From NCBI RefSeq assembly GCF_963678635.1, contig NC_087063.1, positions 70,641,617 to 70,705,616 of the forward strand: DNA of 64,000 nucleotides, in the 5' to 3' direction. Below the pieces are notes generated by a model. The model did no database searches. It saw nothing but the letters and a program-made list of their open reading frames with translations, and was not told the DNA's origin. Numbering within the stretch: position 1 is the stretch's first letter; each line of letters starts with the position of its first letter. The translations under genes and the position numbers were made by a program. This document shows, piece by piece, positions 22,101 to 37,100 of this stretch. This stretch comes from Symsagittifera roscoffensis. Lineage: Eukaryota; Xenacoelomorpha; Acoela; Convolutidae.

Positions 22101-25100
22101 TTTTCATTTCAGATCTCGGCTGCTTTGAGCAGTTTCTCTCAGGCTTTCGGCATGCACTCTATGCCCCCTGGGGGTCTCCATGCAGCCTTGGGGGAGGAGC
22201 CTCTTCTGTTGGTTCAATTCAATGTCTCAGTGAAGGAGGGGGAGACGAAACAAGTGCAGTCAGTGACAGGTGGATCCGCAAGCAGTACCAGCACGGAAAT
22301 TAAGTTCGCCTATAATGTTCCAAGGTAGGTTTTAAATTGAATTTTAAGTCTATTTATCCACAGGGGAAATGATCAATATCCGAGAGCTGTTCAGCTGATA
22401 ACGTAGAACCTCTGTTGTACCTCTGAAGACAATATTCATGCTTTTTGTGGACGTTCTTCCATTTTTACACACTTTTCTTTCGTTTTTACACTTTCAGTTT
22501 TACACTTTCAGTTTTTTGTTGCAAAAAGTTCTTTTCTAATAAACCATTAGCTTCTATTTGATCTTCTAGTCTATGATATCCGACAAGCCTATTCACAGTT
22601 TTACCGGATGTTTTTGGTATGTTTTCATGTTAACAATATATTCCGCCTTAGATGGTGTTTTTTTGCAATAAACAGAATGATTGTTTTTCCAATGTTCGAC
22701 CTCTAATCTGAAGGATTTCTTGTTTAGAGATAGAACGTGTTTGAAGTTGCGGCAGTCGGTGCTGAAGAAAGTTGAGATTGCAGTGAAAGTCGTGTCTCAA
22801 CCCCAGTTGCCCATCGAACGGTTAGTCGAATATCAGAAGTGTGTTGGAGCGAAAACGAATAAAGGTGTACTTCGGATTCGAGTATCAAATGTTTTGCAAT
22901 ATCAAATGTCTCCTCTACTGTTTACCAGTCAAAATCATTAAAAGATTAAAATCAGTCGAACTGCAGAGGAACTTAGCATAGTGGTAAGGCGTTCACTTTG
23001 AGATGGTCAGATTGTGTAATCGATCCCCTGCCATGGCAATGATAGTGTGTGAGGACGAGCTCTCCCTTGACCTCTAGCTTCAGCTCTACTACAGCGTGAC
23101 CGAGTACGGCTGCCATAGTTGTACCACGTGAAAGCTCTAGACGCAAAAAAACGGCCTTGAGTCGCAAAAAAAGAGCCTCGCTCAACAAAAATAACCCAGT
23201 CTGGAGTGTGGGGAATTAAGAGAAACGGACTATGCTTAAACAGGCTAGATAGCCTTTCATAGATCCTCTGCGAATCGCAGAAACCACAAATAACTACCAA
23301 TTGTGAGTGTTCGAAACAGGTCCGTTTTTAGTGACAATAAGCTCGTCCAGTGCAGTAATTTTCCCGTTTCAATGTCAAAAAATTAATTCTAATAAAATAA
23401 TGATTTCAGAACGTGTGGCTTCTTCGTACAGTTCGACGATACGGCTGCGAATGTGAAGAACCGCAACTATGAGCTGTTGGATCATCTGGAGAACACTTCG
23501 GGTGAAAATAACGAAGTTTTAGCCTCAGGAATCATAGACCCCTCTTCGCCACAATTCAGTCTGTTCAACTTGCTAACTGGCAAAGGTATATTGTTTGTTG
23601 TTGTTGTGTGCCTACCGCTTCGTCTGCATGGTACATGGCAAAGGTAAATAGTCTTGTAAAATTGGTGCTATCTGTGCCATAAATACGCTGGGATTTGCTG
23701 CAATAATCCGTGTTAGAAGTAAAGAACAGTCTCATTCATGTTTTTTTTACATTGAGTGCAAATTTTTCTTTTTATACCTGCTAACTTAATGTAAAGAAAT
23801 TACATGTGTCGCACTGCTATGTTGATGTTCTGTGTAGATAATGTTGAAGAACTGAATCATAGTTCTTTGGGATTTCTATATTTTTGTTCATCTTTTGCAT
23901 ATAAAATTTAGTTTGCATGTTTCAATGGGTCGGCCTAGGTTTCGTCGTAATAAATGCTCCCAGTGTCGAGGCGGTGACGCCGATAAATACCAGACGTTTG
24001 CATAAACAGTCGGTGTCTCGGAATTGGTAAGCTCGCAACACATCAACCCGATTGTGTGTATTAAATCTTCGAATGAATCGAGTACAATAGACATGAAGCA
24101 TTTTATTTTATAGGACAAAATCTACCGGGTTACTGAATTATGACATAAATAGGTCTAAATTAATGGGACGAAATCTGCCGCGGGAAGAATTTTTTTAACC
24201 ATTTCAACTGGTGAACACCTGTGGTCTATCCGGAGGGCCTTAGCTAGAAATATTATGCTGATTGTGTTATTTAAGAATCGATGCTTAATTCAGACTCTTA
24301 CATAAGTCGTGATGATTTTTTTTCAATCTTTCCAGGAAAAGTCTTAAAAAAGGTTCGGGCTCAAATTTACTTTTCTTTGTATGACCATCTCTTTCTAAGT
24401 TCATTTCCTTTGTTAAAAGTAAGACAAACTCCACTATCAAACAGCAAGAATATAAAGGTAACAAAAAACGTGATTGACCTCTACTTTCGAAAGTGGAATT
24501 TAATTTTCAGATTTCGCAGCGGAATAAAACTTTTACCTTTTGATCCAGTTTTCTCAAATTGGGTTAATTTAATCATAAAAATGTCAATCATAAATTGTTC
24601 TAGAAATTCAAAGAATTATAAGGGCATCTTTTTTTGCTTTAAAGTTCGAAAGTTGAGATTATTTCAAATAAGTCACTTTTTTTCAGTTTAATTGCGTTCA
24701 TTGACTTTTTTTGTTCATTGACTATTGATGGGATAATGAATCAAACTGTTTTCCAAAATAGTGATAAGTCCCACAAACTGACGTATTTTTCAGGTCTATC
24801 ATGAATCTGTTGTTTGAAAATAAATCAATTGTTCTATTGAAAAATAAATTGTTTACCCTTGCGATAAGCAAGAGTATTGCAATTGGGTACTAGATATTTT
24901 CCCGTAAATAACTTTAGGCACAGGACTCATCTCCTGGATCCTGGACTCATTCATCCGCTTGTCCTTGCTGTTGCAACAGAGATATTTTGAGCTTGCTAGC
25001 ATTTCAAATATACGGCCTATTCGAAATATACGGCCTATTTATATGTTGGTTGTAGTTTTACGAACTCGGTTTGTTAAAATTCCATTTTTGTTTATTTCTC

Positions 25101-28100
25101 CTTTTCTTTTCTCGGTTTAATGAGTTTTGGCATATTTTATATCGGCTTAGTGGTCCCATATTGCATTTTTTGGGTGAGTGAATTTTATGTGTGCGTTTGT
25201 GTGCGCGTTTTGAGGAGGGTGATCTTCAACATTTTTTTCTAGTTTTGATTTTTCCTTATTTAAAAAAAAAGTGTAGGGTTTCTGCTCAGGTATTTTTATT
25301 TTTTTTTCACGAACAAACAGATAGATAGCAGACAGTTTTTGAGCTTGTCTGTTTTTTAAATGCCCGTTCTATTCGAATTTTTTTTTGGTTTCGAAAATGG
25401 AAATGAATTTTTGGATTTCCAGCGGAATTAAAACTTTTCCTATTGATCCTGTTTTTTTTTTAAATTGGGTCAATTTGATCAAAAAGCGCCAATCATAAAG
25501 TTTTCTAGAAATTCAAAGAGCTTAAAGGGCATCCATTCTTTCTTTGAAGTTCGAAAGTTCAGATTTTTTCAAGAAAGTCTTGAGTTTTTTTATGTTTACC
25601 TGCGTGCATTACTCTTTTTCAATCTTCGATAGCCTATGTTTCAGTTTTTTCTCTTTTTTTTTCTCTATAGTGGGCTTAAAAGGCTTCGGCTTTTATTATA
25701 TCGGCTTAGAGAGCATTTTTTGATTCGTTTGAGGAGCGAAAGTGTTTTACATAAGTATTTTGAGAGAGACTTAAAAACTTTCAATTTAATTCTCAATTTT
25801 TTTAAGTTTTAATTTTTTTTTCGGTGCCACGTCTCTCTGCCCAAAAATTGTCGGCTTTTTTGACCGCTTGATAAGTTAAGTTGTGATGCTGATTTAATAT
25901 CCAATAATCTTACTTCTTAGTAGATTTCATGAAAGGATTTTATAATCAAGACAAAATCAAGAAAATAGAAATGAATTTTTTGGTAGATCAGTTTTTTCGG
26001 CGTTTTCTACGGCTCTCATTTTGTATTGGTTTTATCGCAAGTAGTGCGTGCTTCGCTCCCCCTGACTTTTTAATTTCTCAAAGGTGCGGGTAATGATGCT
26101 TCAAGAGTTCGGATATTTAAGTTTGTTTTTCGAATTTGTTGGTTCATCTGCAAGTAGTGAGAGTCATTCATTTTTCTATCGCAAGTGGAGCAAAGCTCTG
26201 TTTCGCCTGTGTATGTTTTCCTTTTTTTGCTCAGAAGCTTTATTAGCCCTAAATGATTTCGGATTATGTTTTATCGGCCAAATTAACTTATTTTTTATTG
26301 TTTGAATGCCAGAAATCGATTTTTGTTTTATTAAGTAAATCAGGTCGGTTGTGGTACAAATATAAGTTCAAACTACTTTTATCGCTTTCAGTATTTGACA
26401 ACAAAATTTGTTTTCGACCCAATGAGCGTCTATTACGTATTGTTCGCTAATTAGCCCCGCTCTGTTAACCCTAAAGTCTAATTTATCGCTCTTGGATGTT
26501 TCGCGACTGTTTTTCCAAAAATTTTTTGCCACCATGTTTCTTTGTCTCATTTTATCGATAGCTTGCAATGCTATGCTTCTGTTGTATTGTAAGTGATGCA
26601 AAGCTCTGCTTCGCCTCTTTGTAAAGAAAAGAATTTCCGTTGTTTTTATACTGCTTGTAATCTATTATATATTTAAATGCGGGCGTCACTATCTCGCCAT
26701 GTTTAAGATTTTTCAACGTATTATTTTTTGCATGTTTAAGCTGTATCGTATATTGCAATGGTTAAGAATTTTTTTTTCGATTTTCTAATTTGATTTAAGT
26801 GGTTATTTTACTGAGAATAGAATAAGCAGCCCAATATCGAATAAGGGGTTGCGAATTTGGCCTCCAATTTTGAATGCCCGAATCATTTTAGTTAACGAGA
26901 TAAGACGATTTTTGAGATTTTTTCAAAAATTTTAAGAAATTTCAAATAACAAAACAATTTTTAAAACTTTAAATTCCCAACCCTGTAGTTGGGTACTGTC
27001 AGAGTACTATAAAGGATTGCGAGTCTTGCTTCCAAATATGACTGCTCAGATCCTTGTAGTTTTCGAGATATGACGTTTTTTGTAATTTTTTCAAAAAATT
27101 TCCAGAAAACTTATATTTAATTTTTTTTCGCCGAATCTGAAATTCTCGACCCTTTAGTTGGGTCCACTCAGAGTACTCTCAAAGATTGCGAATCTTGCCT
27201 CCAAATATGACTGCTCAATTCTTTGTAGTTCTCGAGATATGACGTTTTGTGATTTTTTCAAAAATTTTCAGAAAACTTAAATTATATTATTTTTTTAAAA
27301 ATCTGAAATTCCCAACCGGGTAGTTAGGTCCTTTCAGAGTACTCTCGAAGATTACAAATCTTGCCTCCAAATATGACCGTTCAATTCTTTGTAGTTTTCG
27401 AGATATGACGTTTTTTGTGATTTTTTCAAAAATTTTTCAGAAAAATTAAATTAATATTTTTTAAAAATCAGAAATTCCCAACCCGGTAGTTAGGTCCTTT
27501 CAGAGTACTCTCGAAGATTACAAATCTTGCCTCCAAATATGACCGTTTAATTTTTTGTAGTTTTCGAGATATGACGTTTTTGTGATTATTTCAAAAAAAA
27601 TTTCAGAAAAATAAAATTAATATTTTTTAAAAATCTGAAATTCCCAACCCCCTAGTTAGGTCCTGCCAGAGTACTCTCAAGGATTGTGAATCTTGCCTCC
27701 AAGTATGAATGCTCAATTCTTTGTAGTTTCGAGATATGACGTTTTTTTGTGATTTTTTTCAAAATTTTCAGAAAGTTCAAATTAATTATTTTTCAAAATT
27801 TGAAAGTCCCAACGCTATAGTTCGGTGTTGTCAGGGTACTCTAAAGAGTTTCAAATCTTGCCACATGTGACTGCTAAACGCGACTGCCCAAATGCTTTTA
27901 GTATCTTAGATGTGACGTTTTTTGATTTTTTCAAAACTTCTCAAAGAATTTATCTACATGGAAATTACCAACTCGATGAAGATACAACCTTATTGTCAGC
28001 GTACACCCTGGCGTCTCAAATCTTGCCTCTTAATATGAATGCTCAAATCCTTTTAGTTTCCGAGATAAGACGTTTTTTCAATTTTTTTTTCGGAAACTTG

Positions 28101-31100
28101 GGTTTAAAAAAATTCACCAAGTTTTGAATTCCTAACTCTAGTAGGGTGCTCTCAGGGACTCTCAGTGGTTGCAAATCTGGTCTCCAATTTTCTCCAGAGG
28201 CCCATTAAATTTTCGAGATGACGCTTTTAAAATGGGAATTAATAAAAAATTAAAAAGCGAAATTACCAAACCTGTAATTGGGTGCAGTCAGAGTACACGA
28301 AAAGTAATTGGGTGCAGTCAGCGAAAAAGAAAGGCAACACAACTTAACAGAATCATTTCAAAAGTCTTTAGTGTCTTATATAATAAGATATTGAAAATGA
28401 TGCAACCTTTATCCAATTTTTGGGTCGTTGCTGTTCTTATGTCCACTTAAATTGATTAATCAAATTTTATTGAAAAGTTAAAACATTTTCTGATCCGGAA
28501 GCTAATTGTTCTGTTTTGATAGGTATAGGCTTTTTTCTTCGACTTTCGTCCTTTGTTCCTATTAGTTCATAAAAAAGCAGAGCTCAAGCTCAACCACATG
28601 TATACAGTCGTCAACGTTGTCGAAAGTGTGTTGTTTTCCTAATACTTTTGCTAATGTTTTCATTAGTTCATATATGTGAAGTTCTTTACGAGTTATTATT
28701 TTGTATTTATTTTTTACTATACGTAGTGTCCGTTTTTTTTCAGGTTAAAATCAATTCGTAAAATTCTGTTCTGCGCTGTGTCAACTTTTTTAAAATCAGT
28801 ATTTTTTGCCAGACCAAATAACAGCACTCCATATTGTAATACTGGTTGAATGCAAACCTGATATAGTTTTATAAGAGAATCTTGACTCAAAAACAATTTG
28901 TGATGTTAAATTTTGCCTGTGTGTGGTGACAATCGATTTATCAATTGATTTATATGTTATTTGTGTTTAAGAGTGTTGTCTACGGTAACCCCTAAATATT
29001 TCATTTTATTTAGTAGTTCTAATGCTTTGTCGTTCAAATTGATTTTGTAGTTTAATTTTGGCTTGAAATGGAGAACTTTACTCTGACCTGCATTTACTGT
29101 AAGCTTATTGCTCTCCATCCATAACGAAATGCGCTGTAATTCGTCGGACATTGATTTACCTTCATCTTTAGCAGTTCCAAACAATGTTATGTCATGTGCA
29201 AAGTCGGTTATTTTGTAATTGGACAAAAGAAGATCACTCACCTAAGCAGAAACAGTATATGACCAAGCATCGAACCTTGGGGCAGCCCACACTCTATCGA
29301 GCGTTTCTGTGATAACTGTTTTTCAATTTAAACATACTGGTATCTGTTTTCAAGGTATGACTTCAGAAGTCCATGAATTGGGTATGTAAGAAAGCCATAT
29401 CGGTAACATTTTTCAAGAACTGAATGATCAACGGTCTCAAACGCTTTGGACAAATCAATAAAGGTACATGCGACATCATCTTTAGCTGATAAATTTTTCG
29501 AAATAGTCTACAACATCCAAAACTGCATCTACTGTTGTGTTTTTTTTAGTTTGATATCCAAATTGATTTGGCGTCAAAATTTTTTGCGATATTACAAATT
29601 TTTCATTTTGCTATAGATTAGTTCTTCAAGTACTTAACTGATTACCGGAAGAATAGAATCTGGTCTGTAGTTTCCACATTTATCTTTGTTTCCACTCTTA
29701 AACAGCGGTATTACTTGGGCAACTTGGGCAAAGATAGCTACATACGGCGGGATATATTATTTTAATTAGATAATTATTATAGCCTTTACAGTCCGCTGAT
29801 GTTTTGTTCTTCAAGTTTTTTAAAACACAAAAAATTTCATGATCGCTTGTTTTCTGAAAGACCATTGACTCGGTCACTGTTTTCACGGTTTCTAAACTCA
29901 TTGGTACTGCGAAGTTTTTTGCTAGTTCTTTCCCGATATTCACAAAGTAGTCGTTCATCTTATCGGGACTGAACTCTACTCTCTGATTAGTGTGAACACC
30001 ATCAATTTCTTTGGCCAATTGGAACAAAGTTTTTGAACTGTCCTTCGATTGATCTATTTTGTTTTCGTAGTAAGTGGTTTTAATTGTCTTGATTATAATT
30101 TTTGCTTTATTTCTATAGTTTTTAAAAGTTTCCCCAGCCCCCTGAGATTTTTCACAAAAGATTTTATAAGAGTTTTTTTTGCTGCTATATTTTTCACCCG
30201 ATTGTTCATTCAATCCTTGTAGTAAGGGCGGAAAATAATTTCTTTTTCTGGTATTATTTAATTCAATGCTGATAGTAAACTTTCGTTTAACTTTGAAGTT
30301 ATGTCATCAATGGATTTAGAAAAAAAATAATTTTCAGTGAACTTTAACTTTTTGTAAATCAAATAATTGAGGTCTAGTTGTTTTTGCTTTCGATTGAAGC
30401 CTTTTGAAGGGTCTGTTCAATTTCTTGGAGCGTGAAGAAATCATTTTCGTTCTTTTCACTCAAAGCGTCTTCAGCTTTTAAGTATACACCATGATGATCT
30501 GATATTTCGGTAACTTTTGTTCCAGTTGAGCTTGAAAATTTGTGAATAAAACATGGATCCAGGTCTGTGATTTAGTTGTTTCTCTAGTTGGGTTGCTGAT
30601 TAATCTTGGCTGCTATCCTTGAATTAATAGTGTTTTCAGATTTTTTTTGTACTTTTGTTGTCTTCATCTTATTTATATTTTTATCTCCCTAAAGTATGTG
30701 TTTGCAATTAGCTTGGCTTTTTACTCTCAGCTTGTGTTCTTGTAGAATGTCTAAAGTTTCATCTATTCCAACATCTGGTGATTTTTAAAACAGTTTAAAT
30801 CAATTTTTCTGCCTCTCTCAATATTTTTACCGATAAAATTTGTAAATGATGGTTTTAGTCCTCTTTATGATTTGATATTTGTGTTGTTTTTTGATGCATA
30901 TTTCTACGCCCGCACCTCTTTTCGCTCTATTGCATTCAACAGTTTTTTGATATCCCTTTAGAACTAGCGCTTTTTTGTTCGTATTTTCGTTGCACGATGT
31001 CTCTGTTAATGCTCTTGCTAGTGGTTTTCTTTCCAGTTCTGAAAGAAAAACTTCCAAACTACTAAAATTTTTTAGATAGTGATCTAATATTTTGTAGAAG

Positions 31101-34100
31101 TACGAGCCGAGACATGTACTTTTTCAAATAATCAATCCGTTTTGTCCCACTGCGAGTTCTATTTTATTATTCTCGGTTTCTTTTTTCCTTTCCCATTTTT
31201 TCCTTATTTTTCGTTTTTTTTAGACCAAGTTGTAGTTGTACCGCCGAAGTCGTAGTATAACCTATTTAGATTCTGACAAAACCATGAATTCATGCACACA
31301 ATTCAATACTTACTCACATATGTTCTGATGTCTTCCTGACAAAATGCATCATAAGAAGTTGATAACATGCATGGAGTAATTATTTCAATGTCTGCTTCAG
31401 CCGGTTTGCTGTATGTGCGTTTTGCATTGGACGTGGTGTTCATGGGAATTGAGACTCCTGTGAGATTCCACATTCCCGTGGTGTGTCGGATAGTGGGCAA
31501 GGGGGAGAGGTTCTTCTACCCCAACAGGAGACCACTAGTCATAAGCTACATCATCAACCTCAAAGCCATTGTGAGTTGTAGTGGAGTGGAGTTGTTGTTG
31601 TATTTTTCTAGCATAGCATGCTCAATATTATCATCGAATGGATATTTTCTGGTTGTATACACTAAATACATCACTAAAAATCTATTAACTGCCGAGAAAC
31701 GGATTTAGAACTCGTGTAGGTTGATGAATCGAGTTCGAATGCGTCGAATTGCAAGTTGGTAAGAGTATTTTTTTATGAATGCATGTTTCAATTCACTGCA
31801 CCATAATATGAATCGAAACGAAATAAGAAAATGGTGTTTAAAAAAATACGAATGATGTCATAAAATTCAATTAGATGACGATAAATAACTGCAAATAAAA
31901 TTTCTGCAAAAGAACGGAAGAGGTAGATCAAGTTGGTTTGAAAGTGAGATTATCGGCTATTTTTTTAAGCCCGATACTGATAGTTCATACCGAGTGGAAG
32001 CTCTGAAGTGCGAGGGAGAGACGAACTCTGGAAGCATGGCTGGAAGTCTAGCAGGAAGTATATTCCGGATCAGTTCTGCTCACAGCTACGATTTCTCGGC
32101 CGAAGAGGAGGACAGTTTGTCCAGTGTGAATGGTGCTGGTGACTTTGCAAACGAGTTCTATGGGGGGTCGGAGGCTGATAGTTTGAACCAAGGGGCAGAA
32201 GATGACCCGAATGGTATGTACATTAACAGTTTCTATCATTTTTGTTGTGGGATCTTAAGATGTTTTCGAAGTAGTCGATGTATTCCAAAGTAGACCCTGT
32301 TGACGAAAACTATTTTTTGTTGTCAATCCGTTCTTTGAAGTTAATTTGAAAGAGATCCGGTCCTTACTTGATTGGTTTTTGACGAAATTAGAGAAATATG
32401 ATTTTGAGCTACTGATCATTTAATATCATTTATTACATAAATTTGGACGGTGGTACGCTTTCCGACTTTGATTTGACTATCTGTCGTTGTTTCAGAATCA
32501 GTTGATGACGTGGTGTTGATGAGTGGGTACGGCTCAGTGTCCAAAGACTGCAGCGCAGACATCTTGGAAAAGTGGGATCAAGTTTTGAAAGAATGGAAAG
32601 ATACTGGAACCCCAGTCACACCGATAGACTCACCGGAACAAAATACTTTCTCATTTGGGTTGCCCGGTAAAGGTCGGCCGCAACCGAAAAAAGTGAGACA
32701 CCTAGTTCGGACTGTCGGTATCCCAGAGGCTCTCAGAGGGGAGGTGTGGTTGCGACAGGTTGGGACGGAGGATGCCGAGGAGCTATGCGCAAAGTATCGC
32801 GAGTTCCTAGACCAGGTTTGTCTTCTCATATCATTGGATAAATTGTGTAAATAATGAAATACAATGCATTTTTGATTTAAAATTATGTACCTGCTTTTAA
32901 GATGCAATAACGAGTAGATTTTGGCGAGCCGCTCTACCCTTCCAAGTAATAATTTTGGGAATTTTGTGTTTTTAGGAGTTCACGAATGAAGATCAGATAA
33001 AGAGAGACATCCACAGAACGTTCCCGGCCAACGACTTCTTCAAGGACGACCAGGGACCAGGACAAGAGGCACTTCTGAAAATTGCAAAGGTAATACAATA
33101 CTACTGATGCAATGGCTGCATTTATCTACAGGAGGTTACCTTAAACCAGGGTGACCAAATCGGTCCCCTTTGGGGGACCAGTCCCCTTTGTACCCCTTTT
33201 GGTACCCCGAGCGTTCAGTGGTCCCCTTTTCTATTTTTTTTTTACAGATGCTTCAAAGTTATCTTTTTCAGATCACGCAATGGGAAAATGTCGCTTCAAT
33301 GACGCAATGAAAAACGACTTCCCGTGGGCACTGAGCGTTCATGGCACTGAGCGTTCATGAATTTTGATCCATTTTTTTTCTACAGTTATAGTGTTTTTCG
33401 GTTCCAATTCCTAATTTATTGTGAATATATGAGAGGTCCCCTTTTGTCATCAGCGTATTTGGTCACCCTGCCTTAAACTATAATATTGTCTCACTGAAAA
33501 ATAATTAAAAACTGTAAACTGGATATTCTCTCAGCTACTTCATTTATTAATCGAAAAGTCAGGCAAGCTTTCATATGGCGCTCTTGGATATTCTGTAAAG
33601 CCTTAATCGTCCCTCAAGTTATGTGTTGCTTTGAATAGTGAATTATACGCCTAATTATTATCGTATGCCTTATTTGAGAAGAAAGCGATCTTTGAGAAAC
33701 TGGTTGCTTAGGCATATGCTCAGTACGACCACGAGATCGGCTACTGTCAAGGCTTCACATACATAGCAGCTGTTCTACTCCTGCACATGCCTGAAGAGCA
33801 AGCGTTCTGTGTGTTCGTCCGTCTTATGGGTCTATTCAAGCTACGCGAACTGTACAAACAAGACTTCTACGAACTGAAACTGAAGTGGTACCAGCTGGAC
33901 AGTCTTGTGAAGGATCACATTCCAACTCTCTATTACCATTTCCAGAGTATAGGACTGAAGTCACACATGTTTTCGTCCCAGTGGTTCCTGACGCTCTACA
34001 CGGCCAAGTTCCCGCTGTACTTGGTGTACAGAGTCTACGATATCATCTTCAGCGAAGTAAGAACTTCAGTTTGGTAGTTATTTTAGTTCGTGCCCTAGTA

Positions 34101-37100
34101 GCGTGTTTTTAAAGTTGTTCCCGCTCAGTAAAGATTTTTCAAAAATATAATTCCTTGTAGTAGTTAGAACATAGTTGAAAGATGCCTGAGGGGGGAAGAG
34201 CCCTGCATGAGGGCACGAAGTGCCCGAGTGCGGCTCTTTATGCCCGAGGCCATCTTCAACTATGTTCTAACTGTTGAAGAGTACGTTTTTGCTCTTTCTG
34301 AGGGAAAGATACCAGAAAATTGTGAAAAAGCCTGGAAAAGTGCGCGAAACTATGCAAATGATTTCTTTTTTCATTCATGCGTTCTAATATTTCATTTTTC
34401 AGTTATTCCTTGTCGTGAAAAAACATGTGTGAAAGAGCAAAAACATACTCTTCTGAATAATAGAAAAAATGTTAGAATTACGTTTTTGTACCTCAAACAG
34501 TGCAAAGCTCCACTATGCCTTTAGGTATGATTTTTTATCCGTAACTGGCATAAAAACGCAATATTGAAACTAAAGTAACATATGTCTTGTGTATGTCTTA
34601 ACTAAAGTCTTATGTATTAACGAGTCCATTTTTTTCGTACCATAGTCTCCGATTTCTCGAGCTCTAAAATTTGAGTGCATCTTGGTTTCCATTAGGCAAC
34701 TTTCATTAGCATGAATTTGTACTCGGTTAAATACTGCGCATTCACATCTATTTGTATGTGTGGATAAGAGCAGAATTTAATCATTTTAGGCATGGAGTGA
34801 GGTGGTAGCCTAATCAGCTGATTGTAGGTTCGCATACCATGGTATAAATTTTGCTTTTTCGTTATCGTTATCTTTTCCGGCTAATATCGTTATTCTTAGG
34901 TGCCGATTATCGAAGTGAAGACACTTATTTGGATTGTGTTTTTTTTGTTTTTTTTTAGGATGGAGTCCTAAAAGTTGTTCACGCTCAAGTTTTCGCGACT
35001 GGACTTTACTGTTAATAATAACAAAATACAATTTGCGCGAAAAAACGTGCTTGACTTGCGCAAAAAAAACTTGTATAGTTTCATAAATAGATTTCAATTT
35101 CGAGATTTCGCAGCGGAATGAAAATCCTTTGACCCAGTTTTCTCTAATTGTGTTAGTTTAATGAAGTATTTCGGTCATATTTGTTCTCTTTCGCCAGAGA
35201 ACGAGTCGATGAAGATTGATTAGGAGTCGATGAACGTAGCTCATACTCTTACATAGGTCGGGATGTTTTTTTTTCAGGAAAAGTCTAAAAATTTGTCCAA
35301 GCTCAGATTTCGCGGTTCGACTTTAGGTTTCTTTTTAAGTTCTTTTCCTTTGTTAAAAGAAAGACAAACTTACAATCGAACAGCGAAAGAGTCACGAAAA
35401 ACGCTATCGACTTCTAAATTCGAAAATGGAATTTATTTACAAGATTTCTCAGCGAAACAAAATTTTACCGATTGATCCAGTTTTTTTCAAATTGGATTAA
35501 TTTTTATCAAAAAAATGTCATAAGTTGTTCCAAAAAATCAATGAGCTGTAAGGTCATCTATTTTTTCTTAGGAATTCGAAAGTTGAGATTTTTTTGTCAA
35601 AAAATTAGTTCAGTATTTTTTTTGTTTACTTGCGTTCATTGACTCTTTTCCAACTTTCTGTTGGCTATGTTTATTTGAGGTAAATGTGGGGAATTTTAAT
35701 ATGGTGCTTCCGCAGCATGTTGAGAAGTCATTTGCCAACAAATACGAGACCTTAGGAATTTTAGATTTTCATAACAAAATCTCCTAAAGAGGCATATTTT
35801 TCTTGTGAGCTTATATTTGATTACGGCGTAAAAGTAGGATGTTATTATTCATGAGACATAATGCTGAGCTCTTTTGTTTGGAATTGAAAAGGTAATAGTT
35901 TCATCTGGTAAAATTACAGGAAGGACGGGTAACGGCAAAAGAACCTAAGCTGAATATTTTTCAGCCCTGATGCATTTATGTTTGACTGCGTTTTGAATGC
36001 TTTTGTTATCATCATAATCTATCTTTTAGCTTTTAGTCATCTGTTCGTTTTTGACTACAGGGATTGTCGTTCCTCCTCAATATTGCGCTGGCGCTTTTGA
36101 GAGAGGCAAGTGAAGAGCTGTGTCGGAAATCGTTTGAAGAATGCAATACTTATATCAAGGCCAACATTCCCCGCAAGTACAGAGACGCCGCTTGTGCAGA
36201 GGATCTCATCAGAAAGGCTCTGCAAATGAAGGTTAGAAAGAGAAAATAGAGGGAGAACAGTTAGTTAAGATATCTAACATCAATGTGCAGGGTTTTGTAG
36301 TATGTTTGGTTATAATTATGGTAGTTAGTCCCTAAATGTGAACTCATCACTGAAAAAGGAACAGAATTATACATAGAATCTTTTTGGAAAAAAGGGTCTT
36401 TCAAATTGTCTGTATTTTTTTGAAATTGCCATACCTTTTATGGAGAAAAGTTAACATAACTTTTCTGGCGAAAGAGATATTTAGCTGGAGTTTTTTCAAT
36501 TGTAAAATTGAAATTGAATATAAAGGTTATAGGAAATGCATTCCTTTTTCAGAAACACAGAATCTCTATTATGCTGAAATTTTCTGAAGAATTTTCAACA
36601 TCCTTCACCGCTTTATGATTCTGTTGTTAAATTTGGTCCTTAGTCAACTGAGAATATGCTCCACGCAGGGATTGTTTTTCCGTCTTGCGTGAACCATATG
36701 CGTCTAAGATTTCGTCAATCCAGCAGAAACGGCCAAAGATCTGTTTGAGCATTTTGAGATATGAAATCTTGGTGCAAGTTTTATTTGCAAATCCATCTTC
36801 GATTCATCGTTTTTCTGGTAATCACGTTCCATTGAGTTGCGGTTCCTCGGTACCTTCCACCCAAATTTTTTCCTTCCAAATTGTTCTTGGAACCGTTTTT
36901 TAAAGTGTTGATGCAGCGAATGCAATAATTGAAAAAATTTGATTTAACCTTTAAACTTAGGGCTTTCATGAAAAGAGAATAGGCAAGAAATTAGTTTTTA
37001 TTTTTAATTTGAGAAAATATTGTTTTCATTCATGCTTGAACAAATATTATGGAAACTATTTGTAGCTCTTAAACTTGCAAAAGTTAGAAAAAGTGGGAAT

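Larger units (their letters stand above)
20554..22112 (+). other. RABGAP1 intron 5
   Basis: Contains a TG microsatellite running into a poly-G tract (20793-20831), a tRNA-like SINE head at 21030-21105 and a compact tRNA-headed repeat with two palindromic tails at 21555-21766. No exon seen. Confidence 0.6.
28450..31100 (-). mobile_element. Decayed LINE C (CR1-like), in intron 8
   Basis: A minus-strand LINE with many stops. Readable parts in order from 31080: endonuclease start (RALTETSCNENTNKKALVLK, then GAGVEICIKK), RT linker, palm blocks (CTFIDLSKAFETVDHSVL near 29430-29480, then GLPQGSMLGH near 29270), a catalytic block reading FAHDITLFG where YADD would be expected, and thumb/tail to about 28450. 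The catalytic Asp pair is damaged, so it is dead. It is older than LINE B. Confidence 0.85.

Noticed and set aside
24281-24691. Plus-strand gene of 136 codons
   Set aside because: It lies wholly within a copy of the long interspersed repeat; other copies of the same repeat have stops throughout.
34168-34268. Inverted repeat as a MITE
   Set aside because: Arms of about 17 bases without target duplication or known terminal sequence; noted only inside the intron entry.
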